Shown in pieces: positions 34,757 through 44,402 of a DNA stretch of 64,000 nt (position 1 is the stretch's first letter; the number at the start of each line of letters is the position of its first letter). A program made the position numbers and the translations under genes. The stretch comes from Nitratireductor sp. ZSWI3 (lineage in GTDB: Bacteria > Pseudomonadota > Alphaproteobacteria > Rhizobiales > Rhizobiaceae), in NCBI RefSeq assembly GCF_024655565.1, contig NZ_JANKOF010000011.1, positions 1 through 64,000 of the forward strand. The letters run 5' to 3'. A model generated the notes under the pieces. The model worked only from the letters and a program-made list of their open reading frames with translations. It searched no databases and had not been told where the DNA came from.

Positions 34757-35386
34757 ATGGATCAGGAAAAGCCATTCACCGCTCAGGGTCTTGCCCGCGC
34801 CGGCGATGCCGCCGGGCTCGAGGCGCTGATCGCGCGGGCCACCCGCGCCGGCAAGGGCGCGCCGCCCGTCGAGCGCTGGAATCCGCCCTTTTGCGGCGAT
34901 CTCGACATGGAGATCCGGGCCGACGGGACCTGGTTCTATCTCGGCACGCCGATCGGCCGGCAGGCCCTGGTGCGGCTCTTCTCCACGGTGCTGCGCAAGG
35001 ACGAAGACGGCAGGACTTATCTCGTCACGCCGGTGGAAAAAGTCGGCATCCGCGTCGAGGATGCCCCCTTCCTGGCCGTCGAAATGGCTGTCACCGGCAC
35101 CGGCGATGCGCAGGTGCTCACCTTCCGCACCAATGTCGGCGATGTGGTGGAGGCGGGGCCGGAGCACCCGCTGCGCTTCGTCCCGGAGGCCGCGACCGGT
35201 GGCCTGAAGCCCTATCTGCACGTTCGCGGACGGCTGGAGGCGCTGCTGGCGCGCACCGTCATGTACGACCTCGTCGAAGCCGGCGAGGAGGTCGAGATCG
35301 AGGGACGGGCGATGTTCGCCGTCCGCTCGCGCGGAACGCTCTTTCCCATCATGCCGGCAGACGAGTTGCACAGGCTTTCCGGATGA
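34757..35386 (+). CDS. DUF1285 family protein
   Basis: A 209-residue protein whose family is known from structures but not from function. Conserved stretches seen: CGDLDMEIRADGTWFYLGTPIGR (in part, about 48-66) and PYLHVRGRLEALLARTVMYDLVE. No membrane segment. Its stop overlaps the ATG of the CoA pyrophosphatase gene (ATGA), giving a three-gene operon with cca, an order that recurs in this group. Confidence 0.88.
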   Translation: MDQEKPFTAQGLARAGDAAGLEALIARATRAGKGAPPVERWNPPFCGDLDMEIRADGTWFYLGTPIGRQALVRLFSTVLRKDEDGRTYLVTPVEKVGIRVEDAPFLAVEMAVTGTGDAQVLTFRTNVGDVVEAGPEHPLRFVPEAATGGLKPYLHVRGRLEALLARTVMYDLVEAGEEVEIEGRAMFAVRSRGTLFPIMPADELHRLSG

Positions 35387-36021
35387 CGATCGACATGGCC
35401 TCCAACACGCTTTTCTCGGCACAGGATTTCCGCCGCCGCGCCGCCCTGCAGAGCGGGCCGGAGGGGCCGGAGGATTATGGCGATCACCGTCTCAACCCCG
35501 ACATGAAGGATCTGATCGTGCGGCCCGACCTGCGCGATGCGGCGGTGCTGATCCCGGTGGTCGACCACGCGCGCGGCGCCTCGGTCATCCTCACCCAGCG
35601 CAATGCCAATCTGCGCAGTCATTCGGGGCAGGTGGCCTTTCCCGGCGGGCGCATCGATCCCGAAGACGAAACGCCCGAAGCCGCGGCGCTGCGCGAGGCC
35701 AACGAGGAGATCGGCCTCGACCCCGGCGCGGTCGACGTCATCGGGCGCATGCCGGATTATTCGACCGGCAGCGGCTACCGCATCGCGCCCGTGCTCGGCA
35801 TCGTGCGGCCGCACGTCTCGCTGACCATCAATCCGGACGAGGTGGATGCCGCGTTCGAAGTGCCGCTGGCCTTTTTGATGGATCCCACAAACCATCGGCG
35901 CGAGAGCCGCGTCTGGAACGACCGCGAGCGCTTCTACTACACCATGCCGTTTGGCGAGCGCTTCATCTGGGGCGTGACGGCGGGCATCATCCGCACGCTT
36001 TACGAAAGACTTTATGCCTGA
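35383..36021 (+). CDS. Nudix CoA pyrophosphatase-like hydrolase
   Basis: A 212-residue NUDT7/8-type enzyme predicted to cleave coenzyme A to 4'-phosphopantetheine and ADP. The CoA-specific LRSHSGQVAFPGG precedes the Nudix box GGRIDPEDETPEAAALREANEE (key residues G.....E.......REA.EE, about 87-110). Start overlaps the DUF1285 stop; ATG 35395 is an alternative. The stop overlaps the ATG of cca by one base (TGATG). Confidence 0.92.
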   Translation: MTIDMASNTLFSAQDFRRRAALQSGPEGPEDYGDHRLNPDMKDLIVRPDLRDAAVLIPVVDHARGASVILTQRNANLRSHSGQVAFPGGRIDPEDETPEAAALREANEEIGLDPGAVDVIGRMPDYSTGSGYRIAPVLGIVRPHVSLTINPDEVDAAFEVPLAFLMDPTNHRRESRVWNDRERFYYTMPFGERFIWGVTAGIIRTLYERLYA

Positions 36022-37289
36022 TGGACAAGCGCCTGATTTCAGATTCGGAATGGCTGTCGGACGAAGGCCTGCAAAGGCTGCTCGCCATCCTCTCGGACGA
36101 TGGCGAAAAGGCGCGCGTCGTGGGCGGGGCGGTGCGCAACACGCTGCTCGGCCAGCCGGTCACGGACATCGACATCGCCACCACCACCGAGCCGCGCGAG
36201 ACAACGCGCCGGGCGCGCAAGGCAGGCTTCCGCACGGCGCCGACCGGCTTCGACCATGGCACGGTCACCGTCATCGCCGACCATCATGCTTATGAGGTGA
36301 CGACGCTGCGCGCAGATGTGGAGACCGACGGCAGACGCGCCAGCGTCACCTTCGGACGAGACTGGCAGAGCGACGCGGCGCGGCGCGACTTTACCATCAA
36401 CGCGCTCTATGCCGATGCCGACGGGACGGTGGTCGATCTGGTGGGCGGCCTTGCCGATCTCGAAAGCCGCACCTTGCGCTTCATCGGCGATGCCGAGACC
36501 CGCATTCGCGAGGACTATCTGCGCATCCTGCGCTTCTTCCGCTTCTTTGCCTGGTACGGCGACGGGCGGCCCGACGCTGCGGGACTGAAGGCCTGCGCCC
36601 GGCTGAAGGACGGCCTGGAGCGGCTGTCGGCCGAGCGGGTCTGGGCGGAGCTGAAGAAGCTTTTTGCGGCGCCCGATCCCTCGCGCGCCCTTCTGTGGAT
36701 GCGGCAGACGGGCGTCCTCACCAAGGTTCTGCCGGAATCGGAGAAATGGGGCATCGACGCCATCCCGTCCCTGATGGAGACCGAGCGGGCGCTTGGCTGG
36801 GCGCCGGAGCCGCTCATGCGCCTGGCGGCGATCATCCCGCCCGATGCCGGGCGCGTGGAACAGATGGCGAAGCGCCTGCGCCTGTCGCGCGCCGAAACCA
36901 CGGCGCTGACGGCCTGGGCGCTCGCCCCGGTGCCGGCATCCGATCTCGGCGAGGCGGACTTCCGAAAACTCGCCTATCGCGTTGGCGTAAATGGACTTTC
37001 CTGGCGCCTGAAGCTGGCCTTGGTCAGCGCGCGCGGGCGCGCTGTGACGGATGATGCGGCACTCACGGAGGCGGCCGGCTTTGCCCGGCTGCTGAAGCTC
37101 TGCGAGGGATGGCGCAAGCCCGTTTTCCCGCTCAGCGGTAACGATCTCGCCGATCTCGGCCTCAAGCCCGGCAAGCAGTTGGGTGCGGCCCTTTCCGCTC
37201 TGGAAAGCGAATGGATCGACACGGATTTCACGATGAAACGCGACGCACTGTTGCAGCGCGCCGCGCAGATGCTCGAAGGCAGGCGCTAG
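36021..37289 (+). CDS. cca: CCA tRNA nucleotidyltransferase
   Basis: Adds or repairs the 3' CCA end of tRNAs. Length 422 residues. Class II polymerase beta motif VVGGAVRNTLLG (about 33) with the metal Asp pair DIDIAT (about 50), the template motif RRDFTINALYADADG (about 115) and the R-rich EDYLRILRFFRFFAWYG block (about 155). The C-terminal domain is longer than in E. coli, as usual in alphaproteobacteria. Third gene of the DUF1285-Nudix-cca operon; followed by a hairpin overlapping the stop. Confidence 0.95.
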   Translation: MDKRLISDSEWLSDEGLQRLLAILSDDGEKARVVGGAVRNTLLGQPVTDIDIATTTEPRETTRRARKAGFRTAPTGFDHGTVTVIADHHAYEVTTLRADVETDGRRASVTFGRDWQSDAARRDFTINALYADADGTVVDLVGGLADLESRTLRFIGDAETRIREDYLRILRFFRFFAWYGDGRPDAAGLKACARLKDGLERLSAERVWAELKKLFAAPDPSRALLWMRQTGVLTKVLPESEKWGIDAIPSLMETERALGWAPEPLMRLAAIIPPDAGRVEQMAKRLRLSRAETTALTAWALAPVPASDLGEADFRKLAYRVGVNGLSWRLKLALVSARGRAVTDDAALTEAAGFARLLKLCEGWRKPVFPLSGNDLADLGLKPGKQLGAALSALESEWIDTDFTMKRDALLQRAAQMLEGRR

Positions 37290-37311
37290 GCTGAGTGTCG
37301 GTTCAGCCTAG
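37286..37311. terminator. Hairpin terminator between cca and the DUF1059 gene
   Basis: CTAGGCTGA (37286-37294) pairs with TCAGCCTAG (37303-37311), with an 8-base loop. Both convergent stop codons lie inside the stem, so the hairpin protects both 3' ends. No U-tract. Confidence 0.55.
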
Positions 37312-37493
37312 GCGGCGCTTTTGGCCTGGGTGATGCGTGAGCGGATGGCCTCGACCATGCTTTCGCGGATGACCGTCTCGCCATGCGTTTCGCGCATGTG
37401 TTCGGCGGCGCGGCGGATCACTTCTGCCTCCTCGTCGTGGCGGGTGTGCCAGTCACAGCCGGGCACGAGCGAGCCGCAATGAAATTCCTTCAT
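37308..37493 (-). CDS. DUF1059 small protein
   Basis: A 61-residue protein with the DUF1059 pattern: MKEFHCGSLVPGCDWHTR at the start, with Cys at 6 and 13, and RAAEHMRETHGE near residue 28. The Cys/His arrangement suggests metal binding. Members are small, of unknown function. AGGAGG lies 8 bases before the ATG. Confidence 0.88.
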   Translation of the reverse strand: MKEFHCGSLVPGCDWHTRHDEEAEVIRRAAEHMRETHGETVIRESMVEAIRSRITQAKSAA

Positions 37494-37605
37494 GGGTCTG
37501 TCCTCCTGTACGCGTATGACATGGACTTGAAACTATAACACGAAATGCGGCGAGGAGATGCCTTGATCGCCGGCCGATACCGTATCCTTTACGGTATCAG
37601 CTACA

Positions 37606-38496
37606 TCATTCATTGAACATCGCGTCGAGCTCGGTCCGCAGCCAGGCCTTGAAGCCGCGCACCTTGGCCGGCTCCGGCCGGTTGGCCGAAGTGATCAGCC
37701 AATAGCTGTGGCGTGTCCTGGCGCGTTCCTTGAACGGTGCGACGAGGCGTCCGGCCGCCAGCGCGTCATGGGCGAGGGTGTGCCAGGCGAGCATCACCCC
37801 CTGGCCGGCGATCGCCGCGTCGAGGCAGAGCGCTGCGTCGGTGAAGCTGTCGCCCTCCGCGAGATCCGCCTGATCGAGCCCGAAAGGCCGCAGCCAGACA
37901 TTCCAGTCGATGTTGGAGTTGGCGTCGCGCAGGATCGGTGCCTTGAGGATATCGGCGGGCGTCTTCAGGGTCTCGGCCAGCGCCGGCACGCAGACGGGAA
38001 ACACCTCCTGCGCCAGGAAGAACTCCGCCTTCACGCCCGGCCAGTTGCCCTCGCCGACGCGGATGGCAAGATCGATGTCTGAACTGTCGGGATTGACGAG
38101 GCCGATCGAGGCATCGAGCCGGAGCTTGGTCTCCGGATGAGCCTTCGCGTAGCGCGCAAGGCGCGGCACCAGCCATTTGGAGGCGAAGACCGGGGCGACG
38201 GAAATGGTCAGCACCGCATCGCTGTCGTGCCTCGTCATCGCCACCGCCGCATCGAGCGTCTGGAAACCGATGGTCAGCCGGTCGAGAAACTGCCGTCCGA
38301 GCGGGGTGGCAGTGACGCCACGCCCGGTGCGCTCGAAGATCGCGGCGCCGAGCTGCGCCTGCGTCTTGATCACCTGCTGGCTCACGGCGCCGATCGAGAC
38401 GCCGAGCTCCTCGGCCGCCATGCGCAGCGACCCGAGACGGCCGACCGCCTCCAGGGCGCGCAATCCGTTGAGGTGAACACGGTGCAGGTTTTTCAT
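37606..38496 (-). CDS. LysR-family transcription factor (GcvA-like)
   Basis: A 296-residue regulator. The N-terminal helix-turn-helix LGSLRMAAEELGVSIGAVSQQVIKTQAQLG (key part AAEELGVSIGAVSQ, about 27-40) and the F-E-R-T-G-R-G-V turn lead into a normal substrate domain. The GcvA/AmpR-like variant is suggested by LHRVHLNGLRALEAV. It is divergent from a small DUF1127-like gene, with a 23-base LysR-type dyad between them. Effector unknown. Confidence 0.9.
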   Translation of the reverse strand: MKNLHRVHLNGLRALEAVGRLGSLRMAAEELGVSIGAVSQQVIKTQAQLGAAIFERTGRGVTATPLGRQFLDRLTIGFQTLDAAVAMTRHDSDAVLTISVAPVFASKWLVPRLARYAKAHPETKLRLDASIGLVNPDSSDIDLAIRVGEGNWPGVKAEFFLAQEVFPVCVPALAETLKTPADILKAPILRDANSNIDWNVWLRPFGLDQADLAEGDSFTDAALCLDAAIAGQGVMLAWHTLAHDALAAGRLVAPFKERARTRHSYWLITSANRPEPAKVRGFKAWLRTELDAMFNE

Positions 38497-38520
38497 ATAG
38501 TTTTCCTAAATCATCAGGTA

Positions 38521-38543
38521 GGCATTCTCCATTGAAAAATGCC
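38521..38543. promoter_or_regulatory. LysR-type operator dyad
   Basis: GGCATT-N11-AATGCC, a classical T-N11-A palindrome with 6-base arms, 25 bases before the LysR start codon and 56 before the divergent small gene. Likely the autoregulatory and activation site. Confidence 0.6.
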
Positions 38544-38818
38544 GTAAACGAGGGGAATTTTGGCCCCGTTCTACTGTCTGATGAAAGGAATGGACGTCAT
38601 GCTGCAGTTTTTCTGGAATATGATCCGATCCTTCCGAGACAGCTATCGGCAGGCGCGGGCGCTTGAGGATGCGCAAGCCTGGCGGTGGGATCCGCTGGCG
38701 CATCCGGCGCTGCGCTCCATGTCCATGCGCGAGCTTGCGGATCTGCCGATGCGCCATCCGGCAAATGAGGAGCGCTTGGAAGAGCCGGCCGCGCCCGAGC
38801 GTCGGCCGGCGAATGCGG

Positions 38819-40701
<1,883 letters not shown>

Positions 40702-40705
<4 letters not shown>

Positions 40706-42561
40706 TCCGCAGCCTCGCTCATCTCCAGGTCGAGGAACCCGCCCGACTGGCGCTGCCACAGGCCGGCATAGAGGCCGCCTTGCGCCACGAGCTGGTCGTG
40801 CGTGCCTTCCTCGACGATGCGGCCCTCGTCCATCACCACCAGCCGGTCCATTGCGGCGATGGTGGAAAGACGATGGGCGATGGCGATCACGGTCTTGCCT
40901 TCCATCAGGCGGTAGAGGTTTTCCTGGATCGCCGCCTCGACCTCCGAATCGAGCGCCGACGTCGCCTCGTCGAGGATGAGGATCGGCGCATCCTTCAGCA
41001 TCACGCGGGCAATGGCAATGCGCTGGCGCTGGCCTCCTGACAGCTTCACGCCACGCTCGCCCACATGGGCGTCGAAGCCCTTGCGGCCCTTGGGATCGGA
41101 AAGCCCGTCGATAAAGGACATGGCCTCGGCGCGCCGCGCCGCCTCGATCATCATCTCATCGGTCGCGTCCGGGCGGCCGTAAAGGATGTTGTCGCGCACC
41201 GAGCGGTGCAGCAGCGAGGTGTCCTGCGTCACCATGCCGATATGCTCGCGCAGCGAATCCTGCGCCACCGCCGAGATGTCCTGGCCGTCGATCAGGATCC
41301 GGCCGCGCTCCAGGTCGTAGAAGCGCAGGAGCAGATTGACCAGCGTCGACTTGCCGGCCCCCGAGCGTCCGACCAGCCCGACCTTCTCGCCCGGCTTCAC
41401 CGACAGCGACAGGCTTTCGATCACGCCGCCCTTCTTGCCGTAGTGGAAGCCGATCTTCTCGAAATCGATGCGGCCCTCGGGCACGGCGAGCGGTCTGGCG
41501 CCCGGCCTGTCCTCGATAAGGCGCGGCAGCGAGATCGAGCTGATGCCGTCCTGCACGGTGCCGATGTTCTCGAACAGCGCCGACAACTCCCACATGATCC
41601 ATTGCGACATGCCCCAGAGCCTCAGCACCAGGCCGAGTGCCACCGCCACCGCGCCGATCGACACGGCCTCGCCGAGCCACAGCCAGATGCCGAGCGCGCC
41701 GATCAGGAACAGGCAGCTCGAATTGAGCACATAGAGAATGCCGTAGAGGCCGGTGATCATCCGCATCTGCCGGTAGACGGTGTCGAGGAAGCCGCTCATG
41801 CCTTCTCTTGCATAGGAGGCCTCGCGGCGGGCGTGCGAGAACAGCTTCACCGTCTGGATGTTGGTGTAGCTGTCGACCACGCGGCCCGTCATCACCGAGC
41901 GCGCGTCGGCCTGCTGCTCGGCGACCTTGCCGAGACGCGGCACGAAATAGCGCATCAGCAGCACATAGCAGGCGAGCCAGCCGACGATCGGCACGGCCAG
42001 CCGCCAGTCGGCCGAGGCGATGATGAACAGCATGCCGCTGAAATACACGATCACGTAGTTCAGCACGTCGAACAGCTTGATCACGCATTCGCGCACGGCA
42101 AGCGCCGTCTGCATCAGCTTGGTGGCAATGCGGCCGGCGAACTCGTCCTGGTAGAAGCTCATCGACTGCTTGAGGAGGTAGCGGTGCACCTGCCAACGGA
42201 TGCGCATCGGGTAGTTGCCCATCAGCGTCTGGTCGTTGAGCAGGGCATGAAACCACACCATCAGCGGCAGCCCGACGAGCACCAGGAAAGCCATGCCGGC
42301 AAGCTTCCACCCTTCCGTCTCCAGAAAGGTGGCGCGATCCTTTTCCGACAGCCAGTCGACGATGTTGCCGAGGAAGGAGAACATCCACACCTCGGCCATG
42401 GCGATGCCGGCCATCAGGATCGCGGCGGGGACGAGATAGGGCCAGGCCCCCTTCGTGTAGTGCAGGCAAAAGGCCACCAGCGTCTTCGGTGGCTCCTGCG
42501 GCTCCTCCGCGGGGAAGGGGTCGAGCCGTCGTTCGAACCAATCAAACATCGTTTTCAGCAT
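40702..42561 (-). CDS. ABC exporter, fused permease-ATPase (subunit 1)
   Basis: A 619-residue half-transporter paralogous to the next gene: permease at about 30-330, ATPase at 360-605, with Walker A GRSGAGKST (about 393), VTQDTSLLHRSVRDN, LSGGQRQR and ILILDEATSALDSE intact. Both subunits thus keep catalytic residues, unlike degenerate-site heterodimers. AGGA lies seven bases before ATG 42561. The upstream 573 bases on this strand form a long structured leader with small ORFs; a drug-sensing control is plausible. Confidence 0.94.
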
Positions 42562-42676
42562 CTTTCGTCCTGGTGCCCCCGTCAACCTCGCACGGTGAGT
42601 CGTGTCGAGGAGGCAGGTCCTTGTTTTGCATGGCCTTTGCGGGTGCGCGATGCACAGCCCGCAAGGCCTCGTGAAG
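42562..42676 (-). other. Leader segment between the 86-codon ORF and the ABC genes
   Basis: 115 bases without a gene. Just upstream, 42732-42754 (inside the 86-codon ORF), GCCGGCCC and GGGCCGGC form an 8-base-pair hairpin with a 7-base loop. I see no clear terminator in this segment, so the upstream transcript could read into the ABC genes. Confidence 0.4.
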
Positions 42677-42937
42677 CTAGCGATGTCCCCGTCGTGGGCC
42701 GGTCACCGCCGGTCCGTGAACGGGTTGCTGTGCCGGCCCATGCAACGGGCCGGCGGTCGATATGAATTTGTGCCCTTTGCCGCTCTTTTTCGAATCGAAG
42801 GACTGCAGTCCTTGTGCAGGTTTGCCAAGAGCGGCTTTGAAGGCTCCCGACAACGTCGCGACAGGAGCGGCCGGATCGGCTTGGGGCGGTTGTTGTTGTC
42901 CGGACGTCGAACGTCCGTTGGGAAAACGAGCAGTCAT
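42677..42937 (-). CDS. Small Pro/Gln/Gly-rich ORF, unit 2 (M-x-x-RFP family)
   Basis: An 86-codon ORF starting MTARFPNGRS and rich in Pro, Ala, Gln and Gly, probably disordered, with no domain I know. It contains two perfect palindromes (AAGGACTGCAGTCCTT at 42798-42813, and CGGACGT-CGA-ACGTCCG at 42901-42917), so the DNA may act as structured leader RNA as well. The start shares its surroundings with the ORF at 43277 (ATG-N6-CGTTT-CCC-AACGG). Shine-Dalgarno weak. Coding status uncertain; it follows a 22-codon upstream ORF by 95 bases. Confidence 0.4.
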   Translation of the reverse strand: MTARFPNGRSTSGQQQPPQADPAAPVATLSGAFKAALGKPAQGLQSFDSKKSGKGHKFISTAGPLHGPAQQPVHGPAVTGPRRGHR

Positions 42938-43032
42938 GATGCGAATCCATTTGGAGTTCCGGAAAGAATGTCCGGCGGATCCGCTCGCGCTGCTTCGGTG
43001 ATTGTAAAAGAGCTAGGGAACGAAAACCGCCG

Positions 43033-43101
43033 TCAGGCCTCGCGGTGCGCCACGATCCACGGGCGCAGACCGACGAGGGAGGAAAGCATCCGATAATCCA
43101 T
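43033..43101 (-). CDS. Upstream ORF/leader peptide of unit 2 (22 aa)
   Basis: A 22-codon ORF beginning MDYRMLSS and ending WIVAHREA. GGAGG lies five bases before the ATG, the best ribosome site in the region. Its ending aligns with the 17-residue ORF of unit 1 (W-x-x-A-x-R..A, then TGA). The TGA sits between GCC and GGC, i.e. in a small hairpin loop. A leader-peptide role is inferred from position, size and promoter. Confidence 0.55.
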   Translation of the reverse strand: MDYRMLSSLVGLRPWIVAHREA

Positions 43102-43136
43102 TGCCGCCTCCAGCGGTGTTCGTTGACAGAACGGCC

Positions 43137-43166
43137 TTTATAGCCGCGAGTGTGCATGTTTGCCAA
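43137..43166 (-). promoter_or_regulatory. Promoter of unit 2
   Basis: On the minus strand TTGGCA (43166-43161), an 18-base spacer and TATAAA (43142-43137), 36 bases before the 22-codon ORF. The unit 1 promoter has the same spacing and sequence type. CTGTCAAC follows the -10 box by 7-8 bases in both. Confidence 0.6.
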
Positions 43167-43276
43167 TGGTGTCAAGGCGCCATCGACGGTATCGCGCTTT
43201 CCGGCGCCGAAAGGGCGGCAGGCTGCGGGGCCGGTGGACCGGCCCGTGTCTGCCGCCGCTTTCGCGCCCGGCGCCT

Positions 43277-43531
43277 TCATTCAAACCACCCGGACAGGCG
43301 CTCGCGCCAAGAGCGGGGAGCCGGCTCGAGGCGTGTCATGTCGATGTCGGGCAACTGGCCGCGGTGCGGGCGGCGCCCCGGTTCATCCGTGGCGAGCGGC
43401 ACGTGCGCGCCGATGGTCAGGGCCCAAGCGGCCAGTTTCCGGTCGTGCAGGGTCTGCCGGGCCGGATCGAGAGCCGGGTTGTGCAAACTGGGCGGTCGAC
43501 CTTTCGGCCGTTGGGGGAAACGGTTATGCAT
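43277..43531 (-). CDS. Small conserved-looking ORF, unit 1 (M-x-x-RFP family)
   Basis: An 84-residue protein starting MHNRFPQRPKGRP and ending RSWRERLSGWFE. Basic and Pro-rich N-terminus, then a more ordered part (KLAAWALTIGAHVPL, about 32-46). Codon third positions are GC-rich as in neighbouring genes, and AAGGA lies 8 bases before the ATG, so this is likely translated. No family recognised. It follows a 17-codon upstream ORF by 97 bases. Confidence 0.6.
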   Translation of the reverse strand: MHNRFPQRPKGRPPSLHNPALDPARQTLHDRKLAAWALTIGAHVPLATDEPGRRPHRGQLPDIDMTRLEPAPRSWRERLSGWFE

Positions 43532-43628
43532 CGTAACAGTCCTTGGGAAACGGAAAACGGCTTCCGGCGGAACTCGAAACGATGCTTCTTCGTGCTTTGA
43601 AAGTGAGCTGTTCGAACCGAGTCCGCCG

Positions 43629-43682
43629 TCAGGCGGTGTGCCTGCGGGCGTGGAGCCAAGTCATGTGCAACATTGTAATCAT
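43629..43682 (-). CDS. Upstream ORF/leader peptide of unit 1 (17 aa)
   Basis: Encodes MITMLHMTWLHARRHTA. GAAGGAG lies six bases before the ATG. The stop codon is in the tetraloop of CCGCC-TGAC-GGCGG. Paralogous in layout and C-terminal pattern to the 22-codon ORF of unit 2, and followed by the 84-codon ORF. Confidence 0.55.
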   Translation of the reverse strand: MITMLHMTWLHARRHTA

Positions 43683-43717
43683 GCCTTTCTCCTTCGGTTC
43701 GAGTTGACAGTGGGGGG

Positions 43718-43747
43718 CTTATACCTGCAGTTGCGGCGCTTTGCCAG
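43718..43747 (-). promoter_or_regulatory. Promoter of unit 1
   Basis: CTGGCA (43747-43742), 18-base spacer, TATAAG (43723-43718) on the minus strand, 35 bases before the 17-codon ORF. Matches the unit 2 promoter in spacing and in the downstream CTGTCAAC. Confidence 0.5.
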
Positions 43748-43779
43748 CGGGTATTCCGCTTTGCGGGCGGCCGATCCGG

Positions 43780-43803
43780 AACTGTGTCCTGGTGGACACA
43801 GTT
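43780..43803. promoter_or_regulatory. Dyad AACTGTGTCC-TGGT-GGACACAGTT
   Basis: Perfect 10-base arms with a 4-base loop, about 33 bases upstream of the unit 1 -35 box and 127 bases upstream of trmL. Operator-like; the regulator is unknown. Confidence 0.55.
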
Positions 43804-43816
43804 CAGCATTCTGCAG

Positions 43817-43834
43817 TCAGGTGGATTCACCTGA
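43817..43834. promoter_or_regulatory. Dyad TCAGGTG-GATT-CACCTGA
   Basis: Perfect 7-base arms, 13 bases after the previous dyad and just before the TATAAA of the likely trmL promoter. Confidence 0.45.
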
Positions 43835-43929
43835 TGCCCGTATAAATGTGCAAAGCAATAAGATTGATCGTCCTTTGTGCGTCCGAATGGGCGCACGACG
43901 CTCCAAGCCATGTCGAAAGACAAAGCCAT

Positions 43930-44376
43930 ATGCGCATCGCCCTTTATCAGCCTGACATACCCGGCAACACCGGCGCCATCCTGCGCCTTGCCGCCTGCCT
44001 CGATCTCACCGTGGATCTGATCGAGCCGGCGGGCTTCGACCTGTCCGACCGGAACCTCAAGAGGGCGGGCATGGACTATATCGAACGCGCCGTGCTCAAC
44101 CGCCATGCCTCCTGGGAGGCGTTCGAGGCCTGGCGCCGAGGAGAGGGGCGCCGCCTTCTCCTGTTCTCCACCACGGCCGACACCGCTTATACGGACTTTT
44201 CCTACGCCGACAGCGATATCCTTCTGTTCGGGCGCGAGTCGGCCGGCGCGCCGGAGGCCGTGCACAGCGCGGCCGACGCGCGGCTTCTCATTCCCATGAA
44301 GGAAGGCGCGCGCAGCCTCAACCTGGCGATGAGCGCGGCGATGGCGGCCGGGGAAGCGATCCGGCAGGTTCGATAG
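43930..44376 (+). CDS. trmL: tRNA (cytidine(34)-2'-O)-methyltransferase TrmL
   Basis: A 148-residue SPOUT methyltransferase that modifies the wobble base of tRNA-Leu. Motif 1 LYQPDIPGNTGAILRLAACL (about 5-24), then DILLFGRESAGAPE (about 95) and the knotted C-terminus IPMKEGARSLNLAMSAAMAAGEAI (key part RSLNLAMS). Length standard. The start gives the MRIALYQPDIPGN opening; Shine-Dalgarno weak. Confidence 0.94.
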   Translation: MRIALYQPDIPGNTGAILRLAACLDLTVDLIEPAGFDLSDRNLKRAGMDYIERAVLNRHASWEAFEAWRRGEGRRLLLFSTTADTAYTDFSYADSDILLFGRESAGAPEAVHSAADARLLIPMKEGARSLNLAMSAAMAAGEAIRQVR

Positions 44377-44402
44377 GTGTTGAAGTCGTCTCGTCTGCGC
44401 GA

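Larger units (their letters stand above)
42938..43276 (-). other. Leader of unit 2, between the two small ORFs
   Basis: 339 bases that hold, on the minus strand, the unit 2 promoter (43137-43166), a 22-codon upstream ORF (43033-43101) and the spacer to the 86-codon ORF. The spacer aligns with that of unit 1 at several blocks (CGGCGG after the stop, AGCTC.CTTT, CGAAG.AGC, CCGCCGGA). Nothing on the plus strand. Confidence 0.6.
43532..43929. other. Intergenic region between unit 1 and trmL
   Basis: 398 bases. Minus strand: unit 1 promoter and 17-codon ORF. Plus strand: promoter side of trmL, with TATAAA at 43840-43845. Two perfect dyads lie at 43780-43803 and 43817-43834. No larger gene seen. 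Confidence 0.6.

Noticed and set aside
42582-43280. 232-codon minus-strand frame through unit 2
   Set aside because: Different frame from the 22- and 86-codon ORFs, no ribosome site, implausible composition.
43101-43955. 284-codon plus-strand frame in the leader region
   Set aside because: Cys/Arg/Ser-rich with no domain or Shine-Dalgarno; the minus-strand reading with promoters and duplicated blocks explains the region better.
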